In this document: positions 10,954 through 19,922 of the stretch, one piece after another
How positions within the stretch are numbered: the stretch's first letter is position 1
Layout of the letters: the number at the start of each line of letters is the position of its first letter
NCBI RefSeq assembly: GCF_014841565.1
Contig: NZ_JACYUD010000003.1
Coordinates: 248,001-312,000 of the forward strand
Reading direction: 5' to 3'
Length of the DNA: 64,000 nt
DNA from: Rhizobium sp. CFBP 8762
GTDB lineage: Bacteria; Pseudomonadota; Alphaproteobacteria; Rhizobiales; Rhizobiaceae
The notes under the pieces: model-generated
What the model saw: the letters and a program-made list of their open reading frames with translations, nothing else
Database searches by the model: none
Told to the model about the DNA's origin: nothing
Position numbers and translations under genes: made by a program

Positions 10954-11907
10954 TTACGCGGACCAGGGCGCGAACTCACCCCCGCTGACTGCAATCAACT
11001 CACGCACCGCCGTGCGCTGGCGCACGGAAGAGGTTTCAACCACTTCGTAAGCGGAGGTATCGTCCAACAGCGCCTTCAGCGCCAGTGCGTTCATCTTGTG
11101 ACCACCGCGATAGGAACGGTAACGTCCAAGGAACGGAGCACCAGCCAGCGACAGATCGCCAACGGCATCGAGTGTCTTGTGGCGCACGAACTCGTCTGTG
11201 TAACGCAGTCCTTCGACATTGATGACCGTATCGTCATCGGAAATGACAACAGAGTTTTCCAGCGATGAACCAAGCGCATGGCCGGATGCCCAGAGACGCT
11301 CAACATCCCGCATGAAGCCAAAGGTGCGCGCACGGGACAATTCTTTCTTGAACGTCGCCGCCGTCAGATCACCCTTCCAGGACTGGCGACCGATCAGCGG
11401 GCAATCGAAATCGATTTCCACTTCAAACCGTGTGCCATCGTAAGGCAGAAACTCCGACCAGGACGAGCCAGACTCGACACGTACCGGCTTCAATACGCGA
11501 ATGTAGCGGCGCTTGACCGCCAGCACCTTGAGACCAACCTGCTCAATGGCATCGATGAACGGTGCAGAGCTGCCATCCATGATCGGCATTTCCGCGCCAT
11601 GAACTTCCACCACCAGATTGTCGACGCCGAGCGCGTAAATCGCAGCCATCACATGTTCGATCGTGGCAATAGACTTGAGCGGAGAGAAACCCAGAACCGT
11701 GCAGAGATCGGTGTTGCCAACCTGCGATGAGACCGCCTTGAACTCGCTGACGACGTTACGACCATCAACACGCTGGAAGACGATTCCGGCGTCTGCCTCG
11801 GCGGGCGTGAATGTAATGGACACCTGCTTGCCCGAATGGACGCCCGTACCCGATAGGGATACTGCGTTGGAAATCGTTGTCTGAAACCCGAGCAAACCGA
11901 TACTCAT
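10954..11907 (-). CDS. lpxC: UDP-3-O-acyl-N-acetylglucosamine deacetylase
   Basis: LpxC is the zinc-dependent, committed step of lipid A synthesis, removing the acetyl group from UDP-3-O-acyl-GlcNAc. The two duplicated domains are complete over 317 residues. The active-site residues known from E. coli are recognisable: catalytic E84 next to zinc ligand H85 (TIEHVMAA), H243 and D247 (HKTLDAVGD), and H270 (GGHKMN). HGAEMPIMDGSSAPF is the conserved substrate loop. It follows ftsZ but is separated from it by a terminator (12119-12155), and the gap contains a perfect CtrA-type box, so independent cell-cycle control is plausible. Confidence 0.97.
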   Translation of the reverse strand: MSIGLLGFQTTISNAVSLSGTGVHSGKQVSITFTPAEADAGIVFQRVDGRNVVSEFKAVSSQVGNTDLCTVLGFSPLKSIATIEHVMAAIYALGVDNLVVEVHGAEMPIMDGSSAPFIDAIEQVGLKVLAVKRRYIRVLKPVRVESGSSWSEFLPYDGTRFEVEIDFDCPLIGRQSWKGDLTAATFKKELSRARTFGFMRDVERLWASGHALGSSLENSVVISDDDTVINVEGLRYTDEFVRHKTLDAVGDLSLAGAPFLGRYRSYRGGHKMNALALKALLDDTSAYEVVETSSVRQRTAVRELIAVSGGEFAPWSA

Positions 11908-12093
11908 GTGATACCTGCCTTAAAACTGATCCGGCCACTGTGCCGGACAACACCCCGGGAACATGGCGTGCCGCAATGCGACTCGAGCCGTTCCACGGGT
12001 TCTTGGAGCGTACTGATACGCCCAACCTTCCCCCAAGCCAAATCACTGTTTCTTTCCAATTGTTACGCAAATGCGACGGGCGAAACATAAAGT

Positions 12094-12108
12094 TTAACAA
12101 TTGGTTAA
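12094..12108. promoter_or_regulatory. CtrA-type box (TTAA-N7-TTAA) upstream of lpxC
   Basis: TTAA-CAATTGG-TTAA is an exact match to the alphaproteobacterial CtrA full site. It lies about 190 bases upstream of the lpxC start and beyond the ftsZ terminator. The flanks extend it to an inverted repeat GTTTAAC..GTTAAAC. Confidence 0.6.
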
Positions 12109-12118
12109 ACGGTAGAAA

Positions 12119-12155
12119 CGAAAAAAGCGCCCGGAGGGTTCTCCGAGCGCTTTGA
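12119..12155 (-). terminator. Rho-independent terminator of ftsZ
   Basis: On the minus strand AAAGCGCTCGGAG and CTCCGGGCGCTTTTTT form a near-perfect stem with a T-run, 20 bases after the ftsZ stop. Confidence 0.9.
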
Positions 12156-12175
12156 CGCGGCAAGGCGTCAGGGGA

Positions 12176-13948
12176 TCAGTTCGACTGGCGGCGTAGAAAC
12201 GCCGGTATCTCGAGCTGATCGTCCTCCGTGGTGACGCGAGGCTGCGCGCTTACGCGGCCCCGATCGTCAAGCTGTCCGCGCCGTGGCGCGTAGAGGCTGG
12301 CTTCGGCTGACAGCGGACGACGCTGCTGGCCTGCGGCCTGCTGGCTCGCCGAAACATCGGCGGGCACTGGTTGTTCTTCTTCCTGATGGCGACCGAGCGA
12401 GTTGGTGATTCGCTTTAGAAGGCCCATTGGGCCGCGCTCTTCATGGTGAGCCGAAGGTGCGGACGCCTGTGCGCGGTGATCCATTTCGGCCTTGACGACC
12501 GGCGGGAAGTCTTCAACGCGTGGCATACGAACCGGCTCCGGAATATCCCGGATGATCGGTGCGGCCTGCTGGACTGGCTGCATGGCTGGCTGAACCGGGG
12601 CCTGCATGGGCTGCTGGCTTTGAACAGGGCGGGCCATGACAGGTGCTGGCTCGCTGCCTGCAAACAGCTTGCTCTGCGGACGGAATGTTTCAGCAGGTGC
12701 TTGCGCCAAAGTGCTGGCGGCTGCGCGGGACATGTCCAGTTCGCGTTCCATTTCCGCTTCTGCTGCGCGGATCTGCTGGGCAACGCTGTCCACGACCGGC
12801 TGGCGAGCAACGGGCTGCTGCACTTGAACGGGTGCCTGCTGTACCGGCGCAGGCTGAACCGGCGCATGTTGTACAGGAGCGTGGTGCTGAACCGATGCCG
12901 CAGGTGCCGCCTGTTGCGTCACGCGGGCAGCGGGCTGGCTTACCCCGCGAAATCCGGCATTCCTGGCATCTACCTCCGCGGCTGTACGGTCAATACCGGT
13001 GGCGACGACCGACACGCGGATAATGCCTTCAAGCTCTTCGTCGAATGTTGCGCCGAGGATGATGTTGGCGTCCGGATCGACTTCTTCGCGAATACGCGTT
13101 GCAGCTTCATCGACTTCAAACAGCGTCAGGTCGCGACCACCGGTGATGGAGATCAACAGGCCCTGTGCGCCCTTCATGGAGGTTTCGTCCAGCAGCGGGT
13201 TGGCAATTGCAGCCTCTGCGGCAGCCATTGCACGGCCCTCGCCCGAAGCCTCGCCTGTGCCCATCATGGCACGGCCCATTTCGCGCATGACGGAACGAAC
13301 GTCGGCGAAATCGAGGTTGATAAGGCCTTCCTTGACCATCAGGTCGGTGATGCAGGCTACACCGGAGTACAGCACCTGATCGGCCATCGCGAAAGCATCG
13401 GCAAAGGTGGTCTTGTCGTTGGCGATACGGAACAGATTCTGGTTCGGAATGACAATCAGAGTATCAACGGACTTCTGAAGTTCGGCAATGCCCATGTCGG
13501 CCAGACGCATACGGCGCTGTCCCTCGAAATGGAAAGGCTTGGTCACAACGCCAACGGTCAGAATGCCCTTGTTGCGCGCAGCCTGAGCGACAACGGGTGC
13601 AGCACCTGTACCCGTGCCACCGCCCATGCCGGCAGTTACAAAGCACATATGTGTGCCGTTCAGGTGATCGATGATTTCATCAATGCACTCTTCGGCAGCG
13701 GCGCGACCCACTTCGGGCTGCGAGCCAGCACCCAGACCCTCGGTGACCGCAACACCCATCTGGATGATGCGTTCGGCCTTGGTCATGGTCAACGCCTGCG
13801 CGTCGGTATTGGCAACGACGAAATCAACGCCCTGAAGACCAGCCGTGATCATGTTGTTGACCGCGTTGCCACCACCCCCGCCAACACCGAATACGGTGAT
13901 GCGGGGCTTAAGCTCCGTGATATCGGGCTTCTGCAGATTGATAGTCAT
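12176..13948 (-). CDS. ftsZ: Cell division GTPase FtsZ, long C-terminal linker
   Basis: FtsZ polymerises at mid-cell and scaffolds the divisome. The GTPase half has [13 protein letters not shown] at the N-terminus, the tubulin signature GGGTGTG (109-115) and the T7 loop [11 protein letters not shown] (211-221). The linker after about residue 335 is unusually long and rich in Gln, Pro and Ala, with a run of APVQ-type repeats at 352-380. The protein ends in the conserved C-terminal peptide [10 protein letters not shown] (from 579), the anchor site for FtsA and others. The 590 residues agree with rhizobial FtsZ1 and exceed the E. coli length by about 200. It is the last gene of the ddlB-ftsQ-ftsA-ftsZ unit. 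Confidence 0.98.
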   Translation of the reverse strand: MTINLQKPDITELKPRITVFGVGGGGGNAVNNMITAGLQGVDFVVANTDAQALTMTKAERIIQMGVAVTEGLGAGSQPEVGRAAAEECIDEIIDHLNGTHMCFVTAGMGGGTGTGAAPVVAQAARNKGILTVGVVTKPFHFEGQRRMRLADMGIAELQKSVDTLIVIPNQNLFRIANDKTTFADAFAMADQVLYSGVACITDLMVKEGLINLDFADVRSVMREMGRAMMGTGEASGEGRAMAAAEAAIANPLLDETSMKGAQGLLISITGGRDLTLFEVDEAATRIREEVDPDANIILGATFDEELEGIIRVSVVATGIDRTAAEVDARNAGFRGVSQPAARVTQQAAPAASVQHHAPVQHAPVQPAPVQQAPVQVQQPVARQPVVDSVAQQIRAAEAEMERELDMSRAAASTLAQAPAETFRPQSKLFAGSEPAPVMARPVQSQQPMQAPVQPAMQPVQQAAPIIRDIPEPVRMPRVEDFPPVVKAEMDHRAQASAPSAHHEERGPMGLLKRITNSLGRHQEEEQPVPADVSASQQAAGQQRRPLSAEASLYAPRRGQLDDRGRVSAQPRVTTEDDQLEIPAFLRRQSN

Positions 13949-14025
13949 TGTACTCGTTCCTTTCGGTTCCTGGTCGCCTTGCCGCTAGACCAATTCATTT
14001 TCCCGGTGATCCACCCGTGAGCGGA

Positions 14026-15357
14026 TCAAAAACTCTCTTTTATCCACTGCCCCATCCGGGCAATCCGGCTGTTGTTTCCTGCCAGTGACGACAGCAGACC
14101 GCCCTGTGTCACATGGGTCTCGATGTCGGCCACTTGCGGGTAGATCATCAGACCCACCGCCGTGGAAAACGCCGGGCCCTTGGCCGCGACCGGCAAGCCA
14201 GACACGCCGAGCGGACGCCCGATGCGCACATTGCGCGCCAGAATACGCCGCGCCGCTTCCGGCAGGCCAGTCAACTGGCTGGCCCCGCCGGTCAGCACGA
14301 TACGCTTGCCGACAATCGGGCTGAAACCCGAGCGCTGAATCCGATCGCGGATCAGCTCCAGTGTTTCCTCGATGCGCGCGCGCACGATCCGTGAAACCAG
14401 CGCCCGGGGAACATGGGTTGGCTGATCGTGATCATCATCGCTGATGGCGGGAATGGTCACGATATCACGCTCGTCCGCACTGTTGGGAAGCGCCGAGCCG
14501 TGCACAACCTTCAGCCGTTCCGCATCCTCGATGCGGGTCGAAAGACCGCGCGCCAGATCGGTCGTGACATGATGGCCACCGAGACTCACTGCGTCAGCAT
14601 GAACCAATTTGCCTTCGGCGAAAACAGAAATCGTTGTGGTGCCGCCACCCATATCAATGGCCGCGCAGCCGAGCTCGACTTCATCATCCACCAGTGCCGC
14701 AAGGCCGCTGGCATAAGGCGTTGCCACGACACCTTCGACCGACAGATGCGCGCGATTGACGCACAGTTCGAGATTTTTCAGCGCTGCGCGTTCGGCCGTC
14801 AGCACGTGCATGTCGACACCCAAAAGATCGCCGAACATCGACAGCGGATCGCGAATGCCGCGCTCGCCGTCGAGCGAAAAGCCTGTGGGCAGCGAGTGCA
14901 GAATGGCCCGGTCCTGCCTGAGCGACTGATAGCAGGCCGCGGAAATCACCTTGCGAAGATCGACCGCGTCAACCTCCTGCCCGCCGAGATCGATGCTGGC
15001 GGTGTAGATATCGCTTTGCAGACGACCAGCCGACACGTTGACGATCAGGCTATCGATGGTCAGTCCGGCCATGCGCTCTGCCGCATCCACAGCCAGACGA
15101 ACGACGCTTTCGGCTGCATCGAGATCGGCGATGACACCGTTCTTAATGCCACGCGACTTCTGGTGCCCAAGACCGATGATTTCGATGTGGTGCGTACGCC
15201 CATGGAGGATCTGACTTTCCCCGCGCGGCGTCAGGCGACCGATCATGCAGACGATCTTTGTGGAGCCGATATCCAGCACAGACACGATGTGTGTGCGCTT
15301 GGACGACAGCGGTTTCAACCGGGGCAGACCAAGTTGGGACGAACCGAACATACTCAT
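14026..15357 (-). CDS. ftsA: Cell division protein FtsA
   Basis: FtsA is an actin-like ATPase that tethers FtsZ to the inner membrane and recruits later division proteins. Actin-fold motifs are visible: phosphate 1 (VLDIGSTKIVCMI), phosphate 2 (AIDMGGGTTTISVF) and the adenosine motif (IVLTGGASQLTGL). The 1C domain lies between about 90 and 175. The last residues, ARMGQWIKESF, form the amphipathic membrane-targeting helix. The 443 residues are normal. Its ATG overlaps the ftsQ stop by 4 bases, and ftsZ follows 77 bases later. Confidence 0.97.
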   Translation of the reverse strand: MSMFGSSQLGLPRLKPLSSKRTHIVSVLDIGSTKIVCMIGRLTPRGESQILHGRTHHIEIIGLGHQKSRGIKNGVIADLDAAESVVRLAVDAAERMAGLTIDSLIVNVSAGRLQSDIYTASIDLGGQEVDAVDLRKVISAACYQSLRQDRAILHSLPTGFSLDGERGIRDPLSMFGDLLGVDMHVLTAERAALKNLELCVNRAHLSVEGVVATPYASGLAALVDDEVELGCAAIDMGGGTTTISVFAEGKLVHADAVSLGGHHVTTDLARGLSTRIEDAERLKVVHGSALPNSADERDIVTIPAISDDDHDQPTHVPRALVSRIVRARIEETLELIRDRIQRSGFSPIVGKRIVLTGGASQLTGLPEAARRILARNVRIGRPLGVSGLPVAAKGPAFSTAVGLMIYPQVADIETHVTQGGLLSSLAGNNSRIARMGQWIKESF

Positions 15358-16295
15358 ATTTGGCTCGCCAGTTTCTTGAGGTCTTTTTCACGCTGCTTGA
15401 CGGCCGCATCGCGGCGTACAAAGGCTTGCGCAGTGAGTTGCACTGTGGTGCGATCTTCCAGACGCAGGTCTACCGCCGCAATATCACGCGCCAGAATATC
15501 CTGCTCCTGCTCCAGCTTGGCGAGTGTCTGCATGGCGCGGTCGAGATCATGCTCGGGCAGCTTGACCACAACACCATTGTCCATGTGCAAGTCCCATCGC
15601 CGTCCAGCCACGCGGATGAAAGCTTTGACGCGCTTTTTGAGGTCCGGCCAGTTCTTGAACTGCTCTTCAAAATTGGCAGCTGCGACTTCCGCATCCCGCC
15701 CGACAAACAGCGGCAGTTCGGAAAACTTGTTGTCGCGCAACGGTGCGATCACGCTGCCGTTCTTTTCAATCAACGACAGGTCCGATCCGTGCTGCCAGAT
15801 CGCGAATGCTTCGCGCTCCTTCAGCTCAACCTGGATCGTGCCGGGGTAAACCTTGCGCACAACTACGTCCCGTACCCACGGCAGGTCAGCCAGAAGCTTG
15901 CGGGCCTGTGCAACGTCCAGCGCGACCAGCGACGTGGTGCCATCCAGCCCCAACTGCTGCAAAATATCGATTTCGGACGTTTCGACATTGCCGGAGACCT
16001 TCACGTCCTCAATGGCAAAACCCGCCGCCGTTGTGGTGGTCTGGGTGAAATTCTGGGTGTGGCCGCCGAGCGACATGCCGTAAAAGCCGGTGGCAGCGAA
16101 GAAAGCCAGAGCCGACATGGTGCCCGTATGCCGCGCAATGTGAATGCGCCCTGCGCCAAGACTGAACAAAAACCGCACGGAGCGGCGCAATGGACGCGGC
16201 AGCACGAAGCCTTCGGCGTCCTGTCCGCCGAGCGCGCGCGCTCTTTTTGCCTTTTTGCCCCTTAACGCAAACACGACGCGTCCTCCACCATCCAC
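15354..16295 (-). CDS. ftsQ: Cell division protein FtsQ
   Basis: FtsQ (DivIB family) is a bitopic inner-membrane divisome protein linking early and late components. After a basic cytoplasmic tail of about 55 residues comes one membrane segment ([18 protein letters not shown]). The POTRA domain begins with [20 protein letters not shown], followed by the FtsQ-specific [20 protein letters not shown] and the beta domain. The 313 residues are typical for this group. The start at 16295 overlaps ddlB by 34 bases; a later start would remove the basic tail. The C-terminus overlaps ftsA. Confidence 0.94.
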   Translation of the reverse strand: MDGGGRVVFALRGKKAKRARALGGQDAEGFVLPRPLRRSVRFLFSLGAGRIHIARHTGTMSALAFFAATGFYGMSLGGHTQNFTQTTTTAAGFAIEDVKVSGNVETSEIDILQQLGLDGTTSLVALDVAQARKLLADLPWVRDVVVRKVYPGTIQVELKEREAFAIWQHGSDLSLIEKNGSVIAPLRDNKFSELPLFVGRDAEVAAANFEEQFKNWPDLKKRVKAFIRVAGRRWDLHMDNGVVVKLPEHDLDRAMQTLAKLEQEQDILARDIAAVDLRLEDRTTVQLTAQAFVRRDAAVKQREKDLKKLASQI

Positions 16296-17185
16296 TGTAG
16301 AAAGTCACCAAAAGAGTGGCCAGCATGAGCGGCCATTTCGGGCACCAGGGAGGTCGGCGTCATGCCGGGCTGGGTGTTGATTTCCAACCAGACAAGTTCG
16401 CCATCTTCGGTGGTCTGGTCATCGAAGCGGAAGTCGGACCGACTCACTCCCCGACACCCAATCGCTTGATGCGCCTTAACCGCCAATTCTTGTATTGTTT
16501 GGTAAATATTTGGTGAAAGTTGCGCCGGAATTACGTGTTGCGAACCACCTTTTGCGTATTTGGAATCGTAATCGTAGAAGCCGTGCCCCTGTGGGATGAC
16601 TTCGGTTACACCAAGTGCGACACCGCCCATGACTCCACAGGTGAGTTCACGCCCGGCGATGTAGCGCTCCACCATAATGCGGTTGCCATAGCGCCATTCG
16701 CTCGACGTGATCACCTGCGGCGGATGGCTCTGCTCGGGACGCACGATCACGACACCGAAGCTTGAGCCTTCAGACACCGGCTTGACCACATATGGCGGTT
16801 TCATGGGATGCTCTGATGGAAAGTCATGTCGGTCCATGACCTGCGCTTCTGCCACCGGCACGCCCGCAGCCTTTGCAACAAGCTTGGCCTGCGCCTTATC
16901 CATTGCCAAGGCAGACGCCAGAACACCGGAATGCGTATAGGGGATTTGCAAGTACTCAAGCAGGCCCTGAATGGTGCCATCCTCGCCAAATGGGCCGTGC
17001 AGCGCGTTGAAGACGACATCCGGCTTCAACTCCGACAGAACGGTTGCGATATCACGGGCAACATCAAGACGGGTGACGCGGTAGCCCTGAGCCTCCAGCG
17101 CATCCGCACAGGCAGTACCCGAAGACAGGCTTACGGGCCGCTCCGAGGAAAATCCGCCCATCAGGACCGCTACATGCTTGCTCAT
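16262..17185 (-). CDS. ddlB: D-alanine-D-alanine ligase
   Basis: Ddl makes the D-Ala-D-Ala dipeptide that MurF attaches to UDP-MurNAc-tripeptide. The ATP-grasp fold shows [19 protein letters not shown] near the N-terminus, [18 protein letters not shown], the lid region [14 protein letters not shown], and the metal-binding end [20 protein letters not shown]. The 307 residues match DdlB. In related genomes it normally follows murB directly; here about 2.7 kb separates them, so it heads its own ddlB-ftsQ-ftsA-ftsZ unit with a promoter in 17186-17651. Confidence 0.96.
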   Translation of the reverse strand: MSKHVAVLMGGFSSERPVSLSSGTACADALEAQGYRVTRLDVARDIATVLSELKPDVVFNALHGPFGEDGTIQGLLEYLQIPYTHSGVLASALAMDKAQAKLVAKAAGVPVAEAQVMDRHDFPSEHPMKPPYVVKPVSEGSSFGVVIVRPEQSHPPQVITSSEWRYGNRIMVERYIAGRELTCGVMGGVALGVTEVIPQGHGFYDYDSKYAKGGSQHVIPAQLSPNIYQTIQELAVKAHQAIGCRGVSRSDFRFDDQTTEDGELVWLEINTQPGMTPTSLVPEMAAHAGHSFGDFLQWMVEDASCLR

Positions 17186-17333
17186 TCACAACTCCACTAC
17201 CCCGGCACACCGTGCCTCCGGCGCCTGCAATTGACGCCCATTTGTCGAGGCTGGCCTCTTCTCAAAACCGGCTTGCGCCCACCTGATGTCACAGATTGGG
17301 CAAACGATTCTCAATGCTCAATAGAGCACCTTT

Positions 17334-17352
17334 ATGGTTAACGAACCGTTTA
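17334..17352. promoter_or_regulatory. CtrA-like box upstream of ddlB-ftsQAZ
   Basis: On the minus strand TAAA-CGGTTCG-TTAACCAT contains the classical TTAACCAT half-site 149 bases ahead of the ddlB start. The gap 17186-17651 is 466 bases long. Apart from this box and the inverted repeat at 17587 I find no convincing gene in it. Confidence 0.5.
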
Positions 17353-17586
17353 CTTTTGTTAACTTTATTGGTGACGTCGCGAGATTGCGCCCGTCTGGAA
17401 TCAAACCCCCGTCTTACTTCCACTCTTAGAATCAGAGAGTTGTCGCCAGCGCAAGGAAAATGGCACGGCCTTATCAAACTTGCGAAATTATCGGCTTCCT
17501 ATCCGGGCTGGAACGCGCGGCGGCGAACCATACGCCGCCTGCGCTTTAAGAAAATGTCATTTTTATGTGTTTCACCTTGCGGAAAA

Positions 17587-17605
17587 TTGCGTTAAAGCAA
17601 CGCAA
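17587..17605. promoter_or_regulatory. Inverted repeat, candidate operator of the MHS transporter
   Basis: TTGCGTT-AAAGC-AACGCAA is a perfect 7-bp inverted repeat 47 bases before the transporter start. No cognate regulator is encoded next to it. Confidence 0.4.
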
Positions 17606-17651
17606 ATGTTCGTATTCCGCGAACCGATCATAACGTTACCGGACAATAACA

Positions 17652-18953
17652 ATGACAAATGCGATACCCACGCGGTCGCCTGCGGCATCCGTCGGAACGA
17701 AAGGCAAGAATTCTCCTGCCCGTGTTCTGTTCGCGAGCCTCGTCGGCACCACCATCGAATTCTTTGACTTCTATGTTTACGCAACAGCGGCCGTGCTGGT
17801 GTTTCCGCATCTGTTTTTCCCGGCCAGCGATCCGACATCGGCAACGCTCCAGTCGTTTGCCACGTTCTCGATTGCGTTCTTCGCCCGCCCGCTCGGCGCC
17901 ATCCTGTTCGGCCATTATGGTGACCGCATCGGGCGCAAGGCCACGTTGGTTGCAGCGCTTCTCACCATGGGCCTTTCCACGGTCGCTATCGGCCTTCTAC
18001 CAGGCTACGAGTCGATCGGTGTTCTGGCACCCTTGCTCCTGGCCCTTTGCCGTTTCGGTCAGGGTTTAGGTCTGGGCGGAGAATGGGGCGGCGCGGTTCT
18101 GCTGGCGACGGAAAATGCGCCAGCGCACAAGCGGTCCTGGTATGGCATGTTCCCGCAGCTTGGCGCACCCATCGGTCTCTTCCTTTCTTCGGGTGTGTTC
18201 TGGCTGCTGCTTCACCTCATTTCGCAAGAAGACTTCCTGTCCTGGGGCTGGCGCGTGCCGTTCATTGCGTCCATTGTCCTGATCGGGGTTGGCCTTTGGG
18301 TTCGACTATCCATTACCGAAACCCCTGAATTTCAGCAGGCTATTGACAAACAGGAGCGTGTGAAGGTTCCGGTCGTTGAAATTTTCCGGACATACAAACG
18401 CAGCCTGTTCCTCGGCACCTTTGTCGCTCTGGTAACGTTCGTGCTGTTTTACATCGTGACCGCGTACCTGCTGTCGTACAATGTCAAAACCCTGCAAATT
18501 CCGTTTGTCGATGCCCTTCTGGTGCAGATGGTCGGCGCAATCTTCTTCGGCATCGCCATCCCGCTGTCCGCTTTGATGTGCGACAAGTATGGTCGCAAAA
18601 CCATTCTTGTCATCACAACCGTGCTGATCGGTGTGTTCTCCTTCACGCTGCCGTCGCTGTTGACGGCTGGACTTCCGGGCATCTACGCCTTCTGCGCCTT
18701 GGGAATGGTTTTGATGGGTATGACCTATGCCCCCATCGGCACGACGCTGGCTGCACCCTTTCCAACAGCGGTTCGCTACACCGGCGCTTCCATGACCTTC
18801 AACTTTGCAGGTATTTTCGGCGCATCGTTAGCACCGTATATCGCAACCTCGTTAGCGCGGGATTACGGTCTTGCATACGTCGGCTATTATATGTTGATTG
18901 CGGCAGCGATAACGCTTCTATGCATTCTGCTGTCGAGAGACGCTGAACTTTAA
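17652..18953 (+). CDS. MFS transporter of the metabolite:H+ symporter (MHS/ProP-like) family
   Basis: This proton-coupled importer carries a small organic acid, betaine or similar solute; the substrate cannot be told from sequence. The 433 residues contain 12 predicted membrane segments. MHS features are the N-terminal GTTIEFFDFYVYATAA, the loop 2-3 MFS signature GHYGDRIGRK, and RFGQGLGLGGEWGGAVLLATENAP in helix 4-5. It lies between the two halves of the dcw cluster, on the strand opposite to every neighbour. It starts 466 bases from ddlB (divergent) and converges on the diguanylate cyclase gene. This looks like an insertion relative to the standard gene order. No strong ribosome binding site precedes the ATG. 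Confidence 0.9.
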   Translation: MTNAIPTRSPAASVGTKGKNSPARVLFASLVGTTIEFFDFYVYATAAVLVFPHLFFPASDPTSATLQSFATFSIAFFARPLGAILFGHYGDRIGRKATLVAALLTMGLSTVAIGLLPGYESIGVLAPLLLALCRFGQGLGLGGEWGGAVLLATENAPAHKRSWYGMFPQLGAPIGLFLSSGVFWLLLHLISQEDFLSWGWRVPFIASIVLIGVGLWVRLSITETPEFQQAIDKQERVKVPVVEIFRTYKRSLFLGTFVALVTFVLFYIVTAYLLSYNVKTLQIPFVDALLVQMVGAIFFGIAIPLSALMCDKYGRKTILVITTVLIGVFSFTLPSLLTAGLPGIYAFCALGMVLMGMTYAPIGTTLAAPFPTAVRYTGASMTFNFAGIFGASLAPYIATSLARDYGLAYVGYYMLIAAAITLLCILLSRDAEL

Positions 18954-18960
18954 GACACTG

Positions 18961-18986
18961 TAAAGGCGGCCATTGGCCGCCTTTTC
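18961..18986 (+). terminator. Terminator after the MHS transporter
   Basis: GGCGGCC-ATT-GGCCGCC followed by TTTTCTC, 8 bases past the stop codon. It lies between convergent genes and may serve both. Confidence 0.85.
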
Positions 18987-19040
18987 TCATCTTGAAATTG
19001 GCCGTGAACGCGAAAACTGCTTCTGCCGCTGAACCGTGCG

Positions 19041-19850
19041 CTAACCAGCCTTGTTGATAACAACCATTGAAACCGGGGCAATCTCGACGCGGTTTCGTCC
19101 GTTTTCCTTCGCCTGATAGAGCGCTTTATCGGCGCGCCGTAAGAGATCACCGCTCGCCTCATCGGCAAGTCTTAATGCAATTCCAACGCTAACTGTTACG
19201 ATTAAGGCTGTATGTTCGGTGATTTGGAAAGGCTCTTTCGCAATTGCCATTCGGATGCGCTCACCAAATTCCTGGGCACAGTTTTTCCGATCATCCTGAA
19301 TACAAATCGCAAACTCCTCCCCACCCAGCCGACCAACTGCATCTGTTTCGCTGGACATGGCAGCCAAGCGCCGCGACAGTTCGATGATAACGAAATCACC
19401 CGCTGAATGGCCATGCGTATCGTTGATCCGCTTGAAGTTATCGACGTCGCAGATGAGCAGCGCGTATGGCCCTTCAATGGCATTGACCTGCTTGAGAAAA
19501 CCGCCCCGGTTCAACAGGTTCGACATACTATCTGTACGGCTTAGACGGGCGAATTCATCATGAGAAATCATGAGCGATTCGACCAACCTGGTATTGATGT
19601 AGACGAGCCAGAAAGTTATTGGCAGACAAATAATGACCGTCATAAAGGCGGCAACGATCATCGACTTGTATAAATCGTAGGGCATAAGGCCCAACAATTC
19701 CAAAATGATTTGTCCAATCGCACCGATCAACAAAGCAAGAACCGTTGTGAAAATGCTGAGCCGCGTCGCAAATTGCATTGGGGTAAATTGAGAGCGATAC
19801 GTCTCTGATTGAACCCGTAACGCCACAATCGATTCGAGAATAGAAAACAT
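19041..19850 (-). CDS. Membrane diguanylate cyclase (GGDEF domain)
   Basis: The predicted role is synthesis of cyclic di-GMP from two GTP at the inner membrane. Two hydrophobic helices (about 31-54 and 62-86) precede a GGDEF domain. The catalytic signature is GGEEF (176-180) within VGRLGGEEFAI, with substrate/metal residues CDVDNFKRINDTHGHSAGD, so activity is expected. The product-inhibition I-site RxxD that usually lies nine residues earlier reads SETD, so feedback inhibition is probably absent. No sensory domain other than the short N-terminus is visible. It follows murB in the same direction but has a strong promoter of its own (19881-19910). Confidence 0.93.
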   Translation of the reverse strand: MFSILESIVALRVQSETYRSQFTPMQFATRLSIFTTVLALLIGAIGQIILELLGLMPYDLYKSMIVAAFMTVIICLPITFWLVYINTRLVESLMISHDEFARLSRTDSMSNLLNRGGFLKQVNAIEGPYALLICDVDNFKRINDTHGHSAGDFVIIELSRRLAAMSSETDAVGRLGGEEFAICIQDDRKNCAQEFGERIRMAIAKEPFQITEHTALIVTVSVGIALRLADEASGDLLRRADKALYQAKENGRNRVEIAPVSMVVINKAG

Positions 19851-19880
19851 GCTTGGCCACCTTTATGCGCGCCCAAACCT

Positions 19881-19910
19881 ATTATATCAATTATTAGGAA
19901 AATACTTCAA
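19881..19910 (-). promoter_or_regulatory. Sigma-70-type promoter of the diguanylate cyclase
   Basis: On the minus strand TTGAAG (19905-19910), an 18-base AT-rich spacer and TATAAT (19881-19886) place the start about 24 bases before the ATG. Confidence 0.65.
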
Positions 19911-19922
19911 AAGCAAAAAAGT

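Noticed and set aside
17361-17460. Minus-strand sequence that superficially resembles a tRNA or tmRNA 3' half (TTGATTCC-like loop, closing TTGCGC/GCGCAA arms)
   Set aside because: The T-stem does not pair, position 33 of a would-be anticodon loop is not T, and no CCA-like end or D arm fits. It may be chance or a worn remnant.
17289-17477. 62-codon minus-strand ORF in the ddlB/MHS transporter gap
   Set aside because: No ribosome binding site, composition unlike a protein, and it overlaps the CtrA-like box.
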